From positions 21,820,285-21,884,284 of the forward strand of contig NC_052475.1 of assembly GCF_009730915.1 (NCBI RefSeq): a DNA stretch of 64,000 nucleotides. The letters are read 5' to 3'. The translations under genes were made by a program, and so were the position numbers. Below the pieces are notes generated by a model. The model was given only the letters and a program-made list of their open reading frames with translations, searched no databases and was not told where the DNA came from. The DNA is from Dioscorea cayenensis subsp. rotundata. Its lineage: Eukaryota; Streptophyta; Magnoliopsida; Dioscoreales; Dioscoreaceae. Shown piece after piece: positions 37,301 to 49,944 of the stretch (position 1 is its first letter; every line of letters begins with the position of its first letter).

Positions 37301-40216
37301 AAGGGATAAAATTCTCTGGTTTTGTAGAGTTAATTTATACCAATATGTTCGTCTCAATATATTTATTCTTTTTATATGCTCAATGATCTTTAAAAATAAC
37401 AATTAACAATAAAAATTCATACTCTTTTTCCTTTATAAGAATGTGCAATATCTAGTAAATCTTGTTTTAAAAATCTTTGGTGTTTCATTCTTGATGACTT
37501 GATTCTTGTATATTAAGAAAGTGTGGAGGTGTCAATGATCTAATTCCTTAATGTGGCACCACCTCTATCCAACACCTAAGAATAAAACTCCATGTAGGTC
37601 CGAGGTATTTTTCAAACATATTTTCTCTTGCTATTGTAGGCTTTCATGTTACCTATAACCGTTGTCGTGGCGTCAATCTGGTACATTTATTGGTCACATA
37701 CTGTAGTTAGATGAGTTTTAACTTTATCCCCCTCTGCAAATCACACTTAAAGGGGTCTTTGGGCCCTTTAGCCTTTTTATCCAATGGACAAACCAGCATA
37801 GGCCCATCTCTTGCAATGAAGCAACTTGAGCTCAATTAAACGCAACAATCATCTTATGAGACAAAAGGAATGTAAGTAAATGACTTGGTCTTAATGGAGA
37901 AGAGGGAAGTAGTCCATCTGGTTGGGATACACTTGACTGGTTTTGATATAGTGCTGATTCCTGTACAATACATATTTACCCTTTATAAGATCCATTAGTT
38001 TTTGAAAGTAGTCCGAGTTTTGTTGGTTAACTGGTGTTAATAACCATGATTGAACAAAGCCCTTGTTCTGTAATCAAATCAGATGGGTATCTTTGAGTAA
38101 TTAGATTTAATTGGGGATTGTGTCAAGGTAGGTGGTGCTCACTATAGGTAATCAAGATATGGAAGAGGTTCCTCAAGGAGAAGCCCTTTTGGCTAGTGTT
38201 CTACACATTCACAGCTGAAAACTTGTCATCCATGATATATGACTTTTAAATGTCTCTGGCCTTAGAGAGTTGTTTGTCATTTAATTTGATATGGTTGTGG
38301 TTATGGTTGTTGTGATTACAGCTAAATATCATCTATCTCAGAGATTGTGTATGCTTAAGTGTTTAATAGTCTTAAACTTATGCTATTAGTCAATTGCTTA
38401 ATTCTTAGGATCCTTTTTTGGTACCAACTAATGTTGAGAAAATTCCTCCTTTTAGTTCTATTTATTTCAGAAAGTATGTTTATACTTGAACTTACATGTT
38501 GTCTTTTTGGGTAAAATTTTAATTTATGCAGTTAGATATAGATCTCATTTTGTGTGACATCAAGAGCTTAGGACTGAAAGGTAAATCCAACCTGTTCATT
38601 CATGCTGTTTCTGCTTGAAAATTTTCCCTTTTGTCCTTTATTGGCTGCCATTTAGTATTGGAGCATGTCCTTTCACTTAAGTTCTTGTTGAAAGTGCATA
38701 AGAGAATTTGATGCAATGGATCATCATGGCTTTTTGGTATTAGATTTATTTGGCGGGTTTAACTCAAGTGGGTAGCTAAAAATGGTCCTAGTCAGAATGT
38801 GTTGCTATTATTTCTTTTATTTTAATGGTGGTCCAATATTCAGGCTATCTATAGCCTTCTCTCTCATTCTAATTCCATTTGTCATTTCAATTAGCTTACC
38901 CTTGTGGTCATTTCATTATTCTAAACAAGTAAATAAATGACCTTATGAATAGATAGACTTTAAAAGGGGGAGTAGAGCACACATTGTTAGTTTGAAATGC
39001 CATTAGCCCTTATTTATATTAGTGAACATTCATTATATTTGTTTAATGATAAAGTTTTATTCAAATGTACACTTTCCCTACTAACCTTGGCATTTGATGT
39101 GACTTTTCAAAATTATTCTTCAGTTTTAAGAAAAACAATTGTTCCCTAAAACTTGTATACCACTAATTTTAAGCTTTGAAAACCATTTCTTTTTGGCAAA
39201 TCATGAAAAGAAGTAAATTTCCAACTTTGTTATATTTATCTTTTTATTTTGAAATGTGATATGCAGGCAAATTTGTAGATACTGTTGTGATGAATCCTCC
39301 CTTTGGGACCCGAAGGAAAGGAGTGGACATGGAGTTTCTTAGTGTGGCTTTGAAAGTGAGTGTGATTTTTCTTATTAAGTTTGCGAGTTTTATCCTCTCT
39401 ATTTTTTTGTCATAGAATTTATGATTGTCATCAGGTTGCTTCCAGAGCTGTCTATTCTTTGCACAAGACTACTACCAGGGAGGTGAGTTTAAACATCTGA
39501 GAAATCGAACTGCAAATTGTCAACAACCACCATAGCTTTATCCGTCCTAGCAGATATGTGATTTGCTGCAAATGTAATTATGCTCTTAAACTCGTATGCA
39601 TGACTTTGTCTCCTAGACATTGTTTAGTGGTTGCCTGCAATATCATTGGCTCTATTCATGTAAAATCTCTCATGTTGCAGGTTCCGTTTGACTTGCTTAT
39701 TGTAGTTCAACTTGAGAGAAATTAGATGATACATGACCAACTGAACACAGTGAACGTTTAGTTATGACATTTTAGTTTGTTACTTTTCATTAGTGCATCA
39801 AGCATGTCATGTAGCACTAAATTGAGCACACATCATCTATGCAATATATATACATTTTATCAAGTACTATTTTTAGCATTACATTTTGTTAGTTCTCTAC
39901 TGGGCTTCTTTGTGGTTTATGCATGCATCTCATAACGTATGGAACACTGAAATACTTTTGAATTTGTTAAATATGTACAGCATGTTAGAAGAGCAGCTTT
40001 ACGCGATTACAATGCCAAAAGTGCTGAGGTTTTATGCGAGGTATCACTGGTCTGTTATGCAAATGTGTACAGTATAGTTTGTTCGAGTGATGTTGGTTAT
40101 CTCACTATCTTTACTTTGGTTATTTCCAGCTTCGGTTTGACGTGCCACAGCTCTACAAGTTTCACAAAAAGAAAGAAGTTGACATAGCGGTCGATCTCTG
40201 GCGCTTTGTCCCCTGA
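34328..40216 (+). CDS. METTL5-type 18S rRNA N6-adenine methyltransferase (9 exons)
   Basis: Exons: 34328-34387, 34503-34559, 35955-36052, 36242-36311, 38532-38580, 39267-39355, 39435-39482, 39981-40040 and 40130-40216. All introns are GT-AG with consistent phases, giving 205 residues, close to the ~210 of human METTL5. The start MKLKQLEGLLGNLDQFSDPKVELEQYPTG and PHIASRLLYM are family hallmarks. The SAM-binding motif is VVADFGCGCGTLGIAS (about residues 52-67), followed by GFDID. The catalytic NPPFGTRRKG loop is near residue 121. The ending is VDIAVDLWRFVP. METTL5 methylates one adenosine of small-subunit rRNA, with TRMT112 as stabilising partner in animals. The same role here is inferred from family. 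Introns 2 and 4 are long (1.4 and 2.2 kb), and intron 4 starts with a copy of the end of exon 4. Confidence 0.94.
36283..36445 (+). repeat. 96-bp duplication copying the 3' end of METTL5-like exon 4 and its splice donor
   Basis: TTGCTTCTATAAATGCTGCAGAATTAGAGGTATTTTCTTAGCAAATT begins at 36283 and recurs, slightly changed, from 36379. The second copy has lost one base in GCTGCAG and reads into a stop, but it keeps the GAG|GTATTT donor. CA-rich runs separate and follow the copies. Confidence 0.9.
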
Positions 40217-41121
40217 ACCGGTTGAACAGATTTAAAGACTACAGAATCAAATTCCGAAGATATTATTGATGCAAGGAAGTAAAATCCACAAGCTACTTAC
40301 TGATCATATCAGAAGAGAATGTTGCTCAAACTGATCAATCCAAACCCTAAAGACGATATCTGTAAGTTGTTACTTGCTCACTACTCTAAAAACTATGCAA
40401 GATTTACTAGACCTTGATATTATAATATTGACAGACTATCTTCTTTGTAGATCAGTCAGAAAATGAATTACCTAAGTTTGATGTTTGACCTAATTATGTT
40501 TTAATAATATATAAATTGCATTTTCTTTTGTGTACATCTCACTCGATTAGAAGTTTAAGCATTAGTCTTGTGCCCCATCATGTTCATTTTTTTTTATTAA
40601 GAAGTGCATCAGCAATGTGCAACGTGTGCATGAATAACTTGACAGAAAAACAGAAAGATGCTTAGCAAGATAGGTTAACAGTATTAAATAATAATCTCTT
40701 TCTTTTTTGTGAATATACCCTTGCAAATCCTCATAATTGTTCTTGCTTCTATGCTACTGGAATGAGTCTTTTGCACAAATAACCCTTTTTTTTAAAAAAA
40801 AAAACCTATATAGCTTTATAGCTATAAGGTCACTAATGTAAAAACTTGATTGCATAGTGGCATAATTGCAAAAAAGCCTGATTTCCTTTTTATGCTGTGC
40901 ATAACCCTATATAACCATGGAATTGCATATATATCCTGGTTCTAAGATATATCATATGTACAATGATCAAGCACATTGGATAGTTTTATTAAAATGGTGA
41001 GCTGACATGGAACCAGAACAACCCTATAAGCTTAATTACAAACTTTGGATGGGTTTTTCTGTAATTGAATTCTTTTGTACATATACTCTTGAGAAAACTC
41101 ATAGTTTCATAGTTAATTGAA

Positions 41122-41156
<35 letters not shown>

Positions 41157-41340
41157 ACCGGTAATTTAGGGATGCCCCACAACAACCATTAGATCATTAT
41201 CTAATGGTTGTTGTTTTATTATAAATATAACTCTAGAGATGGGGTTAGTATCATTAACCCCATCTCCGGTATTAATAATAAAATAGCAGTCATTAGGACG
41301 TCCCTAGATTTGTTTTCTGGGGCGTCTTCAGAAAACATAT

Positions 41341-41372
<32 letters not shown>

Positions 41373-43932
41373 AGGAGAAACTTATTGTGGAAAACCCCCA
41401 AAACTAAAATAATATGAAAATATGTTGAATGAAATCTCCATCCTTGAGATCAATGAAATGAAATATAAACAGAAGATTTGGCTGTCAGATATCTCCATTT
41501 CCCAAAGTTTAACATGTATAACATCAAAACTAAAGCTTCATTGATTGTATCATAAAACTCCATTAACATATATTTTCCATTGTATCTTTTCTAGATCCAC
41601 CAAACCATTATTATATACCACAACATTATATACTAAGTTGTTTATTAATTCACTTATTTGAATACTAGTACCATGTTTGAATAAAAATAAATAAAATTAA
41701 AAATGAAATGAAGAAGAATCTTCATTGGGATTGGGTAGTAGAGGAGCCAACCTCATTTGACAATAGTTTTTGGAGATGGAGATGACTTATTATTATTATT
41801 AATTAATTAATTAATTGATTAATTAATGGGGGTAAACACTATAAACTTTGTTTACTTCTATCATGCAATGCACATTAATGTTTAAATAATTTTGTAGCTT
41901 GGATTGGTGTTCAAAGTACAATGTTTGATCATTTTTATTAGTGCATATGACTAACTTGGATCTTGATGGAAGTCAGGATGTTGGTTTCAGAAAGGGACTT
42001 GGAATGAATTTTTCCCTTTTTCGTATTTTTTTTTTCTTTGAAGGAAATGGCGGTTCTTTGATAAAGTTTTAGTCAAGTTTAATGAGAATAAATTTTAAAA
42101 ATAAATATAAATATAAAAATTAGTTTCTATTGAATTCCAAAAAAGTTTGTTTATTAAAGAACTTGCTTGTTTCTTTTGATTACTTTGATTAATCACTGAT
42201 TTGATTAATTGAATAAAAATATAGTATTTCATTCAACTTTCATGACCAAACAATTCTGTTTCACCATCCTTTTGTATTAATTAATATAAACTAGATTTAA
42301 ATTATTGAATAAGCAATAAGAAAAACATGTTAATTTTTGTTTAAGTTACTTGATTTTTCATTATACAAGTAGTTGAAGAGATAGATCACACATGCATTAT
42401 GATATACATAACTCTCCATAGGTCTTGGAAGGAAACTTTTCTTTAATTTCTTTGAAAAATAATTATTTAGTGAATTAATTATTTAATAGCTTGGAAAATA
42501 AAAGAAATAATTTGAGGGTGGTGGTGCATGTGGTGACAGTGTACATCTTAATATTCTATGTTTCATTTTCCAACACATGAAGATCTCATTTCCTTACTTC
42601 ATGTATAATTTATTTGGTTTCACATGAGAGCCATTAGATAACATATCCCTTGTTATCATCTCCAACAAATGTAGCTTTCTATGATTTTTTTTATATCAAA
42701 ATCAAAGTAAATATCAAAATTAAATATATTTTGAACAATGTGTAAAATATCATTAATAAATGTAGGAACATTCAATTATAAATTTACTACTTAAATTATC
42801 AAGTTTTGAGATTTTTTTTTTCTCAAAATTTAATTTTTAGATTTTAATACATCCTAATGGGATATATTTGGTTATTAAGCTTTAAAATATATATTTTTAT
42901 TAGATATGTTAGTATGTGATCTTCTGAGTTATCTATATATGACTATTGAAAATACCACTATTAATTCATTCTATATATATATATATATATTTTCATGAAT
43001 AATATATAATGAGATTAATATATAGTAAAAGTTCCAACTTCTATTTCCTTATTTCTTCTTTATATATTTACAAAGAATATGAGAAGATATTTATAGTCAC
43101 TCACTAGATGAATAGACGGTTAGAATTATTTCGATCCAACGATTCAAAATCAATTGGTTGATAAATAAGTAAAAATATAGTATGTTGTTACATGGGTAGC
43201 TGCCACAGTAGCACCTAGTGCTACAGTCTGTCAGTTGCTACAATAGATATCTATAATATTTTATAATTAGTCATAACATTATTTTATATTCAATGAAATT
43301 GCTTTTTTATATAGTTATATTCTTATAGAAACCTCACTCTTGAATTTTATTTTTTTTGAATTTTATGGATACAAGTTTCAATATAGAATTATTTTATTAG
43401 TTAAATTATATAACTATAGCACATGATTTTTGTTTTTTGTTTTTTTAGAGTACATCTATAATTTTAGGAAGATTATTTGAATCACAAGCAATCAATTGGA
43501 ATATTTTAAAATAATATAATTTGGAAAGGAAAGTTAGCTATTATATGAAATCTTATATTTTAATTGATTGATTGATTTACTAGAAAGTACATATTCAGTT
43601 TAATTCTCCCTATTAATAATGTTGTCTGTGAAAAACGATTAAACTTTTCATTTCCTTGTTTATATTATTATTTAATATTTTGAAATATAATACAAAACAT
43701 AAAGTCTTTTGTTTGTTTATTTAATAAAAAATAAATTATATAAACAATCTCTTTATCTATTGACATCGAGTTCCTACATAGGGTGTTTGTTAAATATACA
43801 AGTTTAAACCTTAACTCATGCATACAAAGTGAGAGCATAAGTGTGTTGAGGGATTAACTCTACGGATCTGTACATCTTTGACATGGTTTATCTATATTCA
43901 TAAAAAAATATATTTTTTTTATTGCTTATATG
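40217..43932. other. METTL5-like 3' UTR, then AT-rich intergenic DNA
   Basis: Beyond the probable 3' UTR there are AT microsatellites (41126-41152, 41339-41366), two strong palindromes (41180-41266) and no supported coding region. Confidence 0.6.
41180..41266. repeat. Two adjacent perfect inverted repeats, possible foldback MITE
   Basis: CAACAACCATTAGAT (41180-41194) pairs with 41199-41213 across a 4-nt loop. GAGATGGGGTTA (41236-41247) pairs with 41255-41266 across 7 nt. The surroundings carry AGGGATGCCCC on the left and a GGACGTCCCT phrase on the right, hinting at a small transposon bounded by AT tracts. Confidence 0.7.
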
Positions 43933-43949
43933 ATAAATAATTAGTTTCT

Positions 43950-44091
43950 TTTTTTTGGGAAGAGGAGCGGGGCGAACCCACTAGAGACCAACTCCCAAAA
44001 ATGTGCCATCAGCCGAGAATCGAACTCTCACCACTCGGTGAGAGCTCTATCGGTGACCCGTATACTAATAGACCCATAAGTCGTTGGTTAA
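43950..44091 (-). mobile_element. tRNA-type SINE with 17-bp target-site duplication
   Basis: The insert of about 142 bp is flanked by the perfect direct repeat ATAAATAATTAGTTTCT at 43933-43949 and 44092-44108. Read on the minus strand it contains GAGAGTTCGATTCTCGG, matching the RNA polymerase III B box of tRNA genes. An A-box-like region lies before it, and it ends in an A-run (AAAAAAA) next to the duplication. Short length, pol III box, 3' A-tail and a long duplication are diagnostic of SINE retroposition. It does not fold into an intact tRNA, so it is not a tRNA gene. Confidence 0.85.
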
Positions 44092-44108
44092 ATAAATAAT
44101 TAGTTTCT

Positions 44109-47020
44109 AAATTGAAAGGTTGATTGAATAGCTTGTATTTTGGCTAAAAAAAGAGTAAACCTTTGTTTATGTGATATTGAAGTACCATGAACAACATGTA
44201 TTCAAATATTTGAAAAGACTTTTCTCTTCGTGTATTAGTATAAAAGAGGTAGGTTGTGTATGAGTTGTCTTTCAAGGTATTTAAATTATAAAATAAAATA
44301 TAATCCCGTAAAATTTGACTTCCCTTTCTAAATTTGATTCATTTTTATTCCACATCATTTTATTTTTATTTTTATTTTTATTTTTAATAAAGATGATAAA
44401 TGTTTTTTTTTAATAAAGACAATAAACGTAACTTCACAAAAAGAACAAACATATATAGTAATGTACTAATTACGGTAATTTTATAACTCTCTACAAATTT
44501 ATCATGTGGGGAGCTAATAATATATGAGGTAATGATAATCTGTTATATGTGTCCAAAATGATATATGAGGGACTATAACCCATAATGATAAATCTCTTCA
44601 ATTCTACTTTACAACATTGGAGTGGTGGAAAATACAACTACTTCCACAAGAGATCCAGTGAATATTGAAAATCATATGCAACGTTCTATATTTTATTTGC
44701 AATGTTATACCATGCTACTACAATGTTAATATTGGAGATATTTGATCCTATGCCTCCCCACTTATGCCGACTTGTTTTTCTACCGTGTTTGGAAATGTTT
44801 GGCTTTTATTCCATATCGTTGAAACATAGTTTTTTGGGTTTATAATTAACCTGGAAGAAACAAACGTTATAGTGTCAATGAAAACCATCAATTAAATTAT
44901 TTTCTATCCATCTTTGTGCAGTCTTATTTTTTTTATTTTTTTGCGATAAACGCTTTCTATTTAAGATATTGTCAAAAGAACAAACATGTACGGAGATGTA
45001 TCAATTACAGTGATTTATGAACCTTATAAGAAAATTCTCCTACCCTACAATCTTGGAAAGGTGAAAATTTTCGTATCTTACAACTTTGGGGGGTGAAATC
45101 ACTGTTTCTACTATAAAAGTCTCACTCATGACTGTAAATAGTACTCATGAACAGGATTCGAGCCCTTGCCCTCCCTTTAGCATTTTTGTCTCATACTATT
45201 AGGTTATCCAATGATTAATTGACACATGGTCTCATTTTTAAGATATTTAAATTTTACTCTGAAATTATTTTTTCTATTTAATAAATTTTTTAATGTCTAG
45301 TTTTTTTTTTCAACTCTTTTGTTCATGTCTACTCCCAAAAAATAAATATAGACGCATTATTCAAATTTATGCAATAAAATCAACATTTAAATGATTAATT
45401 ATATGTAACGCCAAGTTTTAGTTTTTGTCTCTATATGTGATCAAATTATTCAAAATGCCAAAATATATTATGATCTATATAATTTATTTTGTTTTGTTTA
45501 TTTATTTATTTATTTATTTATTTTTAATAATAGACGACAAATGCCTTTTTATATGAATATATACAGTACCGAACAGTACTGAAATCCGGATGTATTTATT
45601 TATTTTTTTCAGAAGTAACTTGGCACGGACAATCTAAAATATATAATTGTTTTATTTAACTTTTTCTTGATCTCATAAATTATTTCTAAAACTTAAGAAA
45701 AAAAATAAACTATCAACCAAATCACTGTGGAATGAAAACGAAGAAAGAAAACAAAGGACATTGATTATATTTAATATTTTGACAACTTAAAAGAACTAAA
45801 ATAAACATTATATACAATAAAAGATTGATGCATAGAGAAGGATGCATGCATGGTGAATTTATATATATAAAAGGCAAGTGTGCATTTATAGTTAAAGATC
45901 TAGAATAAGATTTTATATATTACATCGCAGTATTAATTAGTAATATGAGATGAAAGATATAGAGATGAGAGAGCAAAGATATATGGGGCCATGTGATTAA
46001 GAGATATGAAGAGAGCTGGCAAGAATGCTTCCTTTTATTTATCATATAATAATAATTTAGTGTTTTTGATTCCATCTATCTACCTCTGCTTTCTCTCCCA
46101 ATCAATCATATCTACCAGGATCTTTATATATATATTTTTTAATTAAATTTCAAACTAATTATATGTATATATATAATGATATATATATAAAGCTTATATT
46201 ATATGAAATAATTTAGTTAGTTGCAATAGAAAAAGGTGTTTTTTTTTTTCATATAATATACTCGAAGCTAGAAAACCACGTTTACTAAACATTCTTTTAA
46301 ATCATTAATATTTCATAATTATATTTGTTTCTTTTTTGCCGCATTATAAGACCAAAAGAAAATGAAGTTTGTCTTTTATTTCAATAATAAACATATAGTT
46401 ACTAATGGTTTTAAATTGTCTATTTTTAGTGTTTATATAATTATGAAATCATAACCAAGATTTATAGATTTACATAAATATATATATATATAAGGTTATA
46501 CATGTAAAACATAATCTGACATAAATATTTGCATGGTAAAAATCTTGATTATGAAGTTTTACAAGAGTGTACAAACAATATAAAAAAAATAAGATTTTTT
46601 TCTATCCTTGTTAAATGTTCTGAATTTGCTCTAGTTACAAGGAGAGGGGTATATTATTTTTGTGAAGGCAATCTATAAGATTATGTTTTGACAAATAAGA
46701 CACCAAAGAGACCATATAATTTAATATCAAAGTTTCCCATATGACCATCTCTTTCACATGGTTGGTTTTCTAGATTAAAAGAAAACAATCACATCTTCCC
46801 ACAAAGTAGCAACACAAACACCTTTGGAAACCCAAACCCCATATCACTCCCAAATCTTCATCAATCCTCCCAAGCAAATTACACACGTACTATTTGCTTT
46901 CTATATATCATCACCTTAGCTATATCACTCTTCTCTATTTCTCTTTCTTTCTCTTTCTTTCTTTCTAGAATTAATATATATTAGTAAGTAGTTTGGTTTT
47001 GGCTTGTTGTGCTTGAAGAT
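44109..47020. other. AT-rich intergenic DNA and upstream region of the SPEAR gene
   Basis: No gene is supported. The last 200 bp include a CT-rich tract (CTCTTTCTTTCTCTTTCTTTC, about 46936-46966), probably 5' leader of the gene that follows. A tRNA-B-box-like phrase near 45150-45170 is too poorly framed to call. Confidence 0.6.
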
Positions 47021-47957
47021 ATGGGGAGTAGTCACTGTGGAGAAATTGGGTTAGGGAAAGGGAGATCTAGTACTTCATCATCATCATCAAGGAAGGGAAA
47101 GAGTAGTAGTAAGACTAGTTTAGAGAAGCCAAAGCAACCTCAAAGAGGCCTTGGAGTTGCTCAACTTGAGAAAATTAGACTTCATAATCAGTTCATGGCT
47201 AATTATAATCAGCTCCATAATCCCCTTCATTCTTCTTTTCATCACAATATAAAACAGGTTCTTTCATCACTTCTTAATTCCTTTCTTTTTATATATTTAT
47301 ATGTTTGTTTAAGCATTTTTTGATGTGTTTTTTAAATTTGTTTTCAAGCAGGATGAAGTGGTGAGAGTTGATCATATGACATTTGAGTTCTTCTTCATCT
47401 CCTTCACTCTTTGGCTTTCAATCAAGCACCATGGTATGCAAATGTTAACATGTTGAGGTTTATCTATTTCTTCAAACTAATTTAATTTCTTAATTTATTA
47501 TCATTTTGTGGTTCTTTATTTGTTTCAGATGGAATTTGGAGAAAGTGAACCAAATAATAGATACTGTCAATCTACATCTAAGTAATTATATATTTCACTG
47601 TTCTCATTGTATTTATATAAATATATGTATATTTTTTTTATTTATCTGATAACAAAATATATTCATTGAAAATAGATACACAATGACTGATCAAAACAGT
47701 GCAAGGATGCCTGTAACACTTCCTCTTTTGGATCAAACAATGGAGGTAATTAATTTGTTGATTATGAAAAAGAAATTATTGTTATTATTATCATGGTGTA
47801 TAGAAAAAAATTACCGAAAAATCGATTGTCTTCTTCTTGAATGCAGTGGAAGAAGCGAAGACATGATCGAAGCCATTCGACAGGTTCAATGAGTCAGAAT
47901 TCAGATAATTCAAGTGGTTCACAAGAGCTAGATTTAGAGCTTAGGTTATCTCTATAA
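47021..47957 (+). CDS. SPEAR/TIE-like (SPOROCYTELESS-related) EAR repressor, with an apparent frameshift
   Basis: Exons: 47021-47257, 47352-47433, 47529-47581, 47676-47745 and 47847-47957. Exon 1 encodes a Ser-rich start and the conserved SPL helix KPKQPQRGLGVAQLEKIRLH. The last exon ends in the EAR motif LDLELRLSL. In this family the helix contacts TCP-type partners and the EAR motif recruits TOPLESS co-repressors in the nucleus. Exon 2 starts in frame (DEVVRVDHMT). Its expected continuation LSSSSSPSLFGFQSSTM, which joins exon 3 (MEFGESEPNNRY) in phase, lies in the next frame after the TTT at 47382-47384. One T is extra. As printed, the frame would reach a stop early in exon 3 and lose the EAR motif. 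Without it the protein would have 183 residues. The cause is an assembly error or a null allele. I used the ATG at 47021. Confidence 0.85.
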
Positions 47958-48852
47958 TTTTATATGATCATGATATATATATATATAAATATACTCAAGA
48001 ATGTTCTTCAATAAATTTAGTTAATTTTAGAGATTGTTTCTCATGTTATGACATGAAATGTTGGAAAATAATGCAATTGCATGTGGTTCTTGCTAAAAAC
48101 AAAGTTTATATGTGTTCTTGGCCCTTGCTCAAATGCAAGGTTTGTTTTATCTTGCATTTATGTTTGATTCTTTTTTATGTGTAGTAAACCACACAATTGA
48201 TCTCCAAACTTTATTTATTTTTTTTCTTTTTTTGCATTTATTTGGAGAAACTATATTGATTTGTATATTGCTAGTTGCTCCTAGAATCATATGAGTTATG
48301 TACCAGTAACTTTTTGTGATTAGATTAGTGAATGTTTGGCGTTATAAAATTTTGTTTTTAAGCAAGTATCTGCAATTTAATCTGCAAGGATCTTATAAAA
48401 TCTTATAGTGAAACAAATTAGATTTTTTATTTATATTTTTTAATATCATGATTTATGCATATATCAAATTGAGTGTTCTCTTAGGCATTAGATATATTAT
48501 ATCCTATTTGGAGTTGTGATTGGAAAATTTCTCTTATCTAAGAATTTTTTTCTCTAAAAATTTATATTAAAAGTTATTATTTAAAAAGAAGAATTCAATA
48601 ATGACCTTTTAGTATTTAAAAAGAAGAATTCAATAATGACCTTTTAGTTTATTGACACTCAAAATATTCACCATGTTGAAGGAGTTTGAATCCCAAGTCA
48701 CATAGAGTGAAAATACATTACCTACATTTGTTAAAAAACAAACATTAATTTTTAGGTTACAATTCCAAAAATTATATTATATATATATAAACAATCCTGG
48801 CAAGCCCAAAGAGGGGAGCCATGCTGATCTGTATGACCCATTCTTTTCCCAA
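47958..48852. other. SPEAR 3' UTR and spacer
   Basis: AT-rich DNA. A 35-bp unit, ATTTAAAAAGAAGAATTCAA..., is tandemly duplicated at 48579-48648. No gene is seen. Confidence 0.6.
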
Positions 48853-49029
48853 AAGCGTTTGGTTGGATGTAATTCTAAATGCAGTGGATTTCTAGTTACA
48901 ATGTAACTGAAAATACTTGGCTTTCAAAATACAGTGCAGTCAAATCTTGTGTTTGGTTGGATGTAACTGGAATTACTGTATTATAAGATTTTATGTTTGT
49001 TTGAAAGGATTTGTAAATCTGGAATTGGA

Positions 49030-49522
49030 AAACATGTGTATAAGTGTGTGTATATGTCTGTATATATGCATATATGCATATATATACATATATGTATACG
49101 AGTATATATATATATATGTACATGTATAGGTATAGGTATATGTATATGTGTATATTTGTGTATATATACATATATATTTATATGTATATGTATATATGTA
49201 TATTTATATATGTAAGCATACTATATATAGGCATATCTAGGGAATGTATATACATACATGTATGTATATATAAATATATGTATGTATATGTATGTGTATA
49301 CATATATGTATATGTGTATGTGTATATGTATAGATTTATGTATATATGTGTGTATACATATACGTATATGTGTATATATGTATATGTGTATGTGTATGTG
49401 TATAGATTTTTGTATATATGTGTATGTGTATGTGTATATGTATGTGTATGTGTATATGTATATATTTCTATATATATGTATGTATATGTATACATATATG
49501 TGTATTTGTATATGTATAGATT

Positions 49523-49558
<36 letters not shown>
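49030..49558. repeat. Complex TATG/TGTA satellite, about 530 bp
   Basis: The run is made of TATATG, TATGTG and GTATAT units. A higher-order phrase, GTATATGTATAGATTT(A/T)TGTATATATGTGT, recurs several times (about 49322, 49398 and 49510). All frames read as Tyr/Ile/Val/Met/Cys or Tyr/Thr/His repeats and are not genes. Confidence 0.9.
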
Positions 49559-49559
<1 letters not shown>

Positions 49560-49690
49560 TGGTTTTGAACTCCCGGGATTTGGTTTTACGGTCATTTTGA
49601 TCAGTAAAACCAAAAATCCCTCAATAATGGGATTTCAAAAGCACATGAAAAATGAAATATATCAAAACAAACACCGGATTTTAAAAAGGT

Positions 49691-49726
49691 AAGGGATTTG
49701 GAGTTACATGTAACTCCAAATCCCTT
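49691..49726. repeat. Perfect 36-bp palindrome
   Basis: AAGGGATTTGGAGTTACA and its exact reverse complement meet with no spacer. Confidence 0.95.
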
Positions 49727-49944
49727 GAAACAAACACTACCTAAATTTCTTTTCAAAGGGTTTTTATTATTCTTATTTTTAATATTTTTACTTTAATTTA
49801 CAAAGCAAGGAGTGCAACAACATAGTTATAAGAATTTTTAAAATATTATTTTTTTGGAAAACACATCAAAATTTTCCCTCATCCCCTTTTGCCAAATTAG
49901 TGGTTCAAAGATCAATCTTTTTTTCTAACAACTGAAATGAGCAA

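Larger units (their letters stand above)
48853..49735. mobile_element. Possible MITE with GTTTGGTT-like ends, invaded by satellite
   Basis: The left end GCGTTTGGTTGGATGTAA and the right end (reverse complement GGTAGTGTTTGTTTCAAGGG) resemble each other and carry ATGTAACT/AGTTACAT phrases near both ends. The interior is mostly the TATG-type satellite, then two inverted repeats at 49575-49620 and 49691-49726. No clear target duplication was found. Confidence 0.45.

Noticed and set aside
45145..45215. tRNA-B-box-like phrase (GGATTCGAGCCC)
   Set aside because: No cloverleaf, no A box at the right spacing, and no flanking duplication or A-tail was found.
48896..49692. Up to 174-codon frames rich in Tyr, Ile, Val, Cys or Thr, His
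   Set aside because: They are translations of the TATG satellite.
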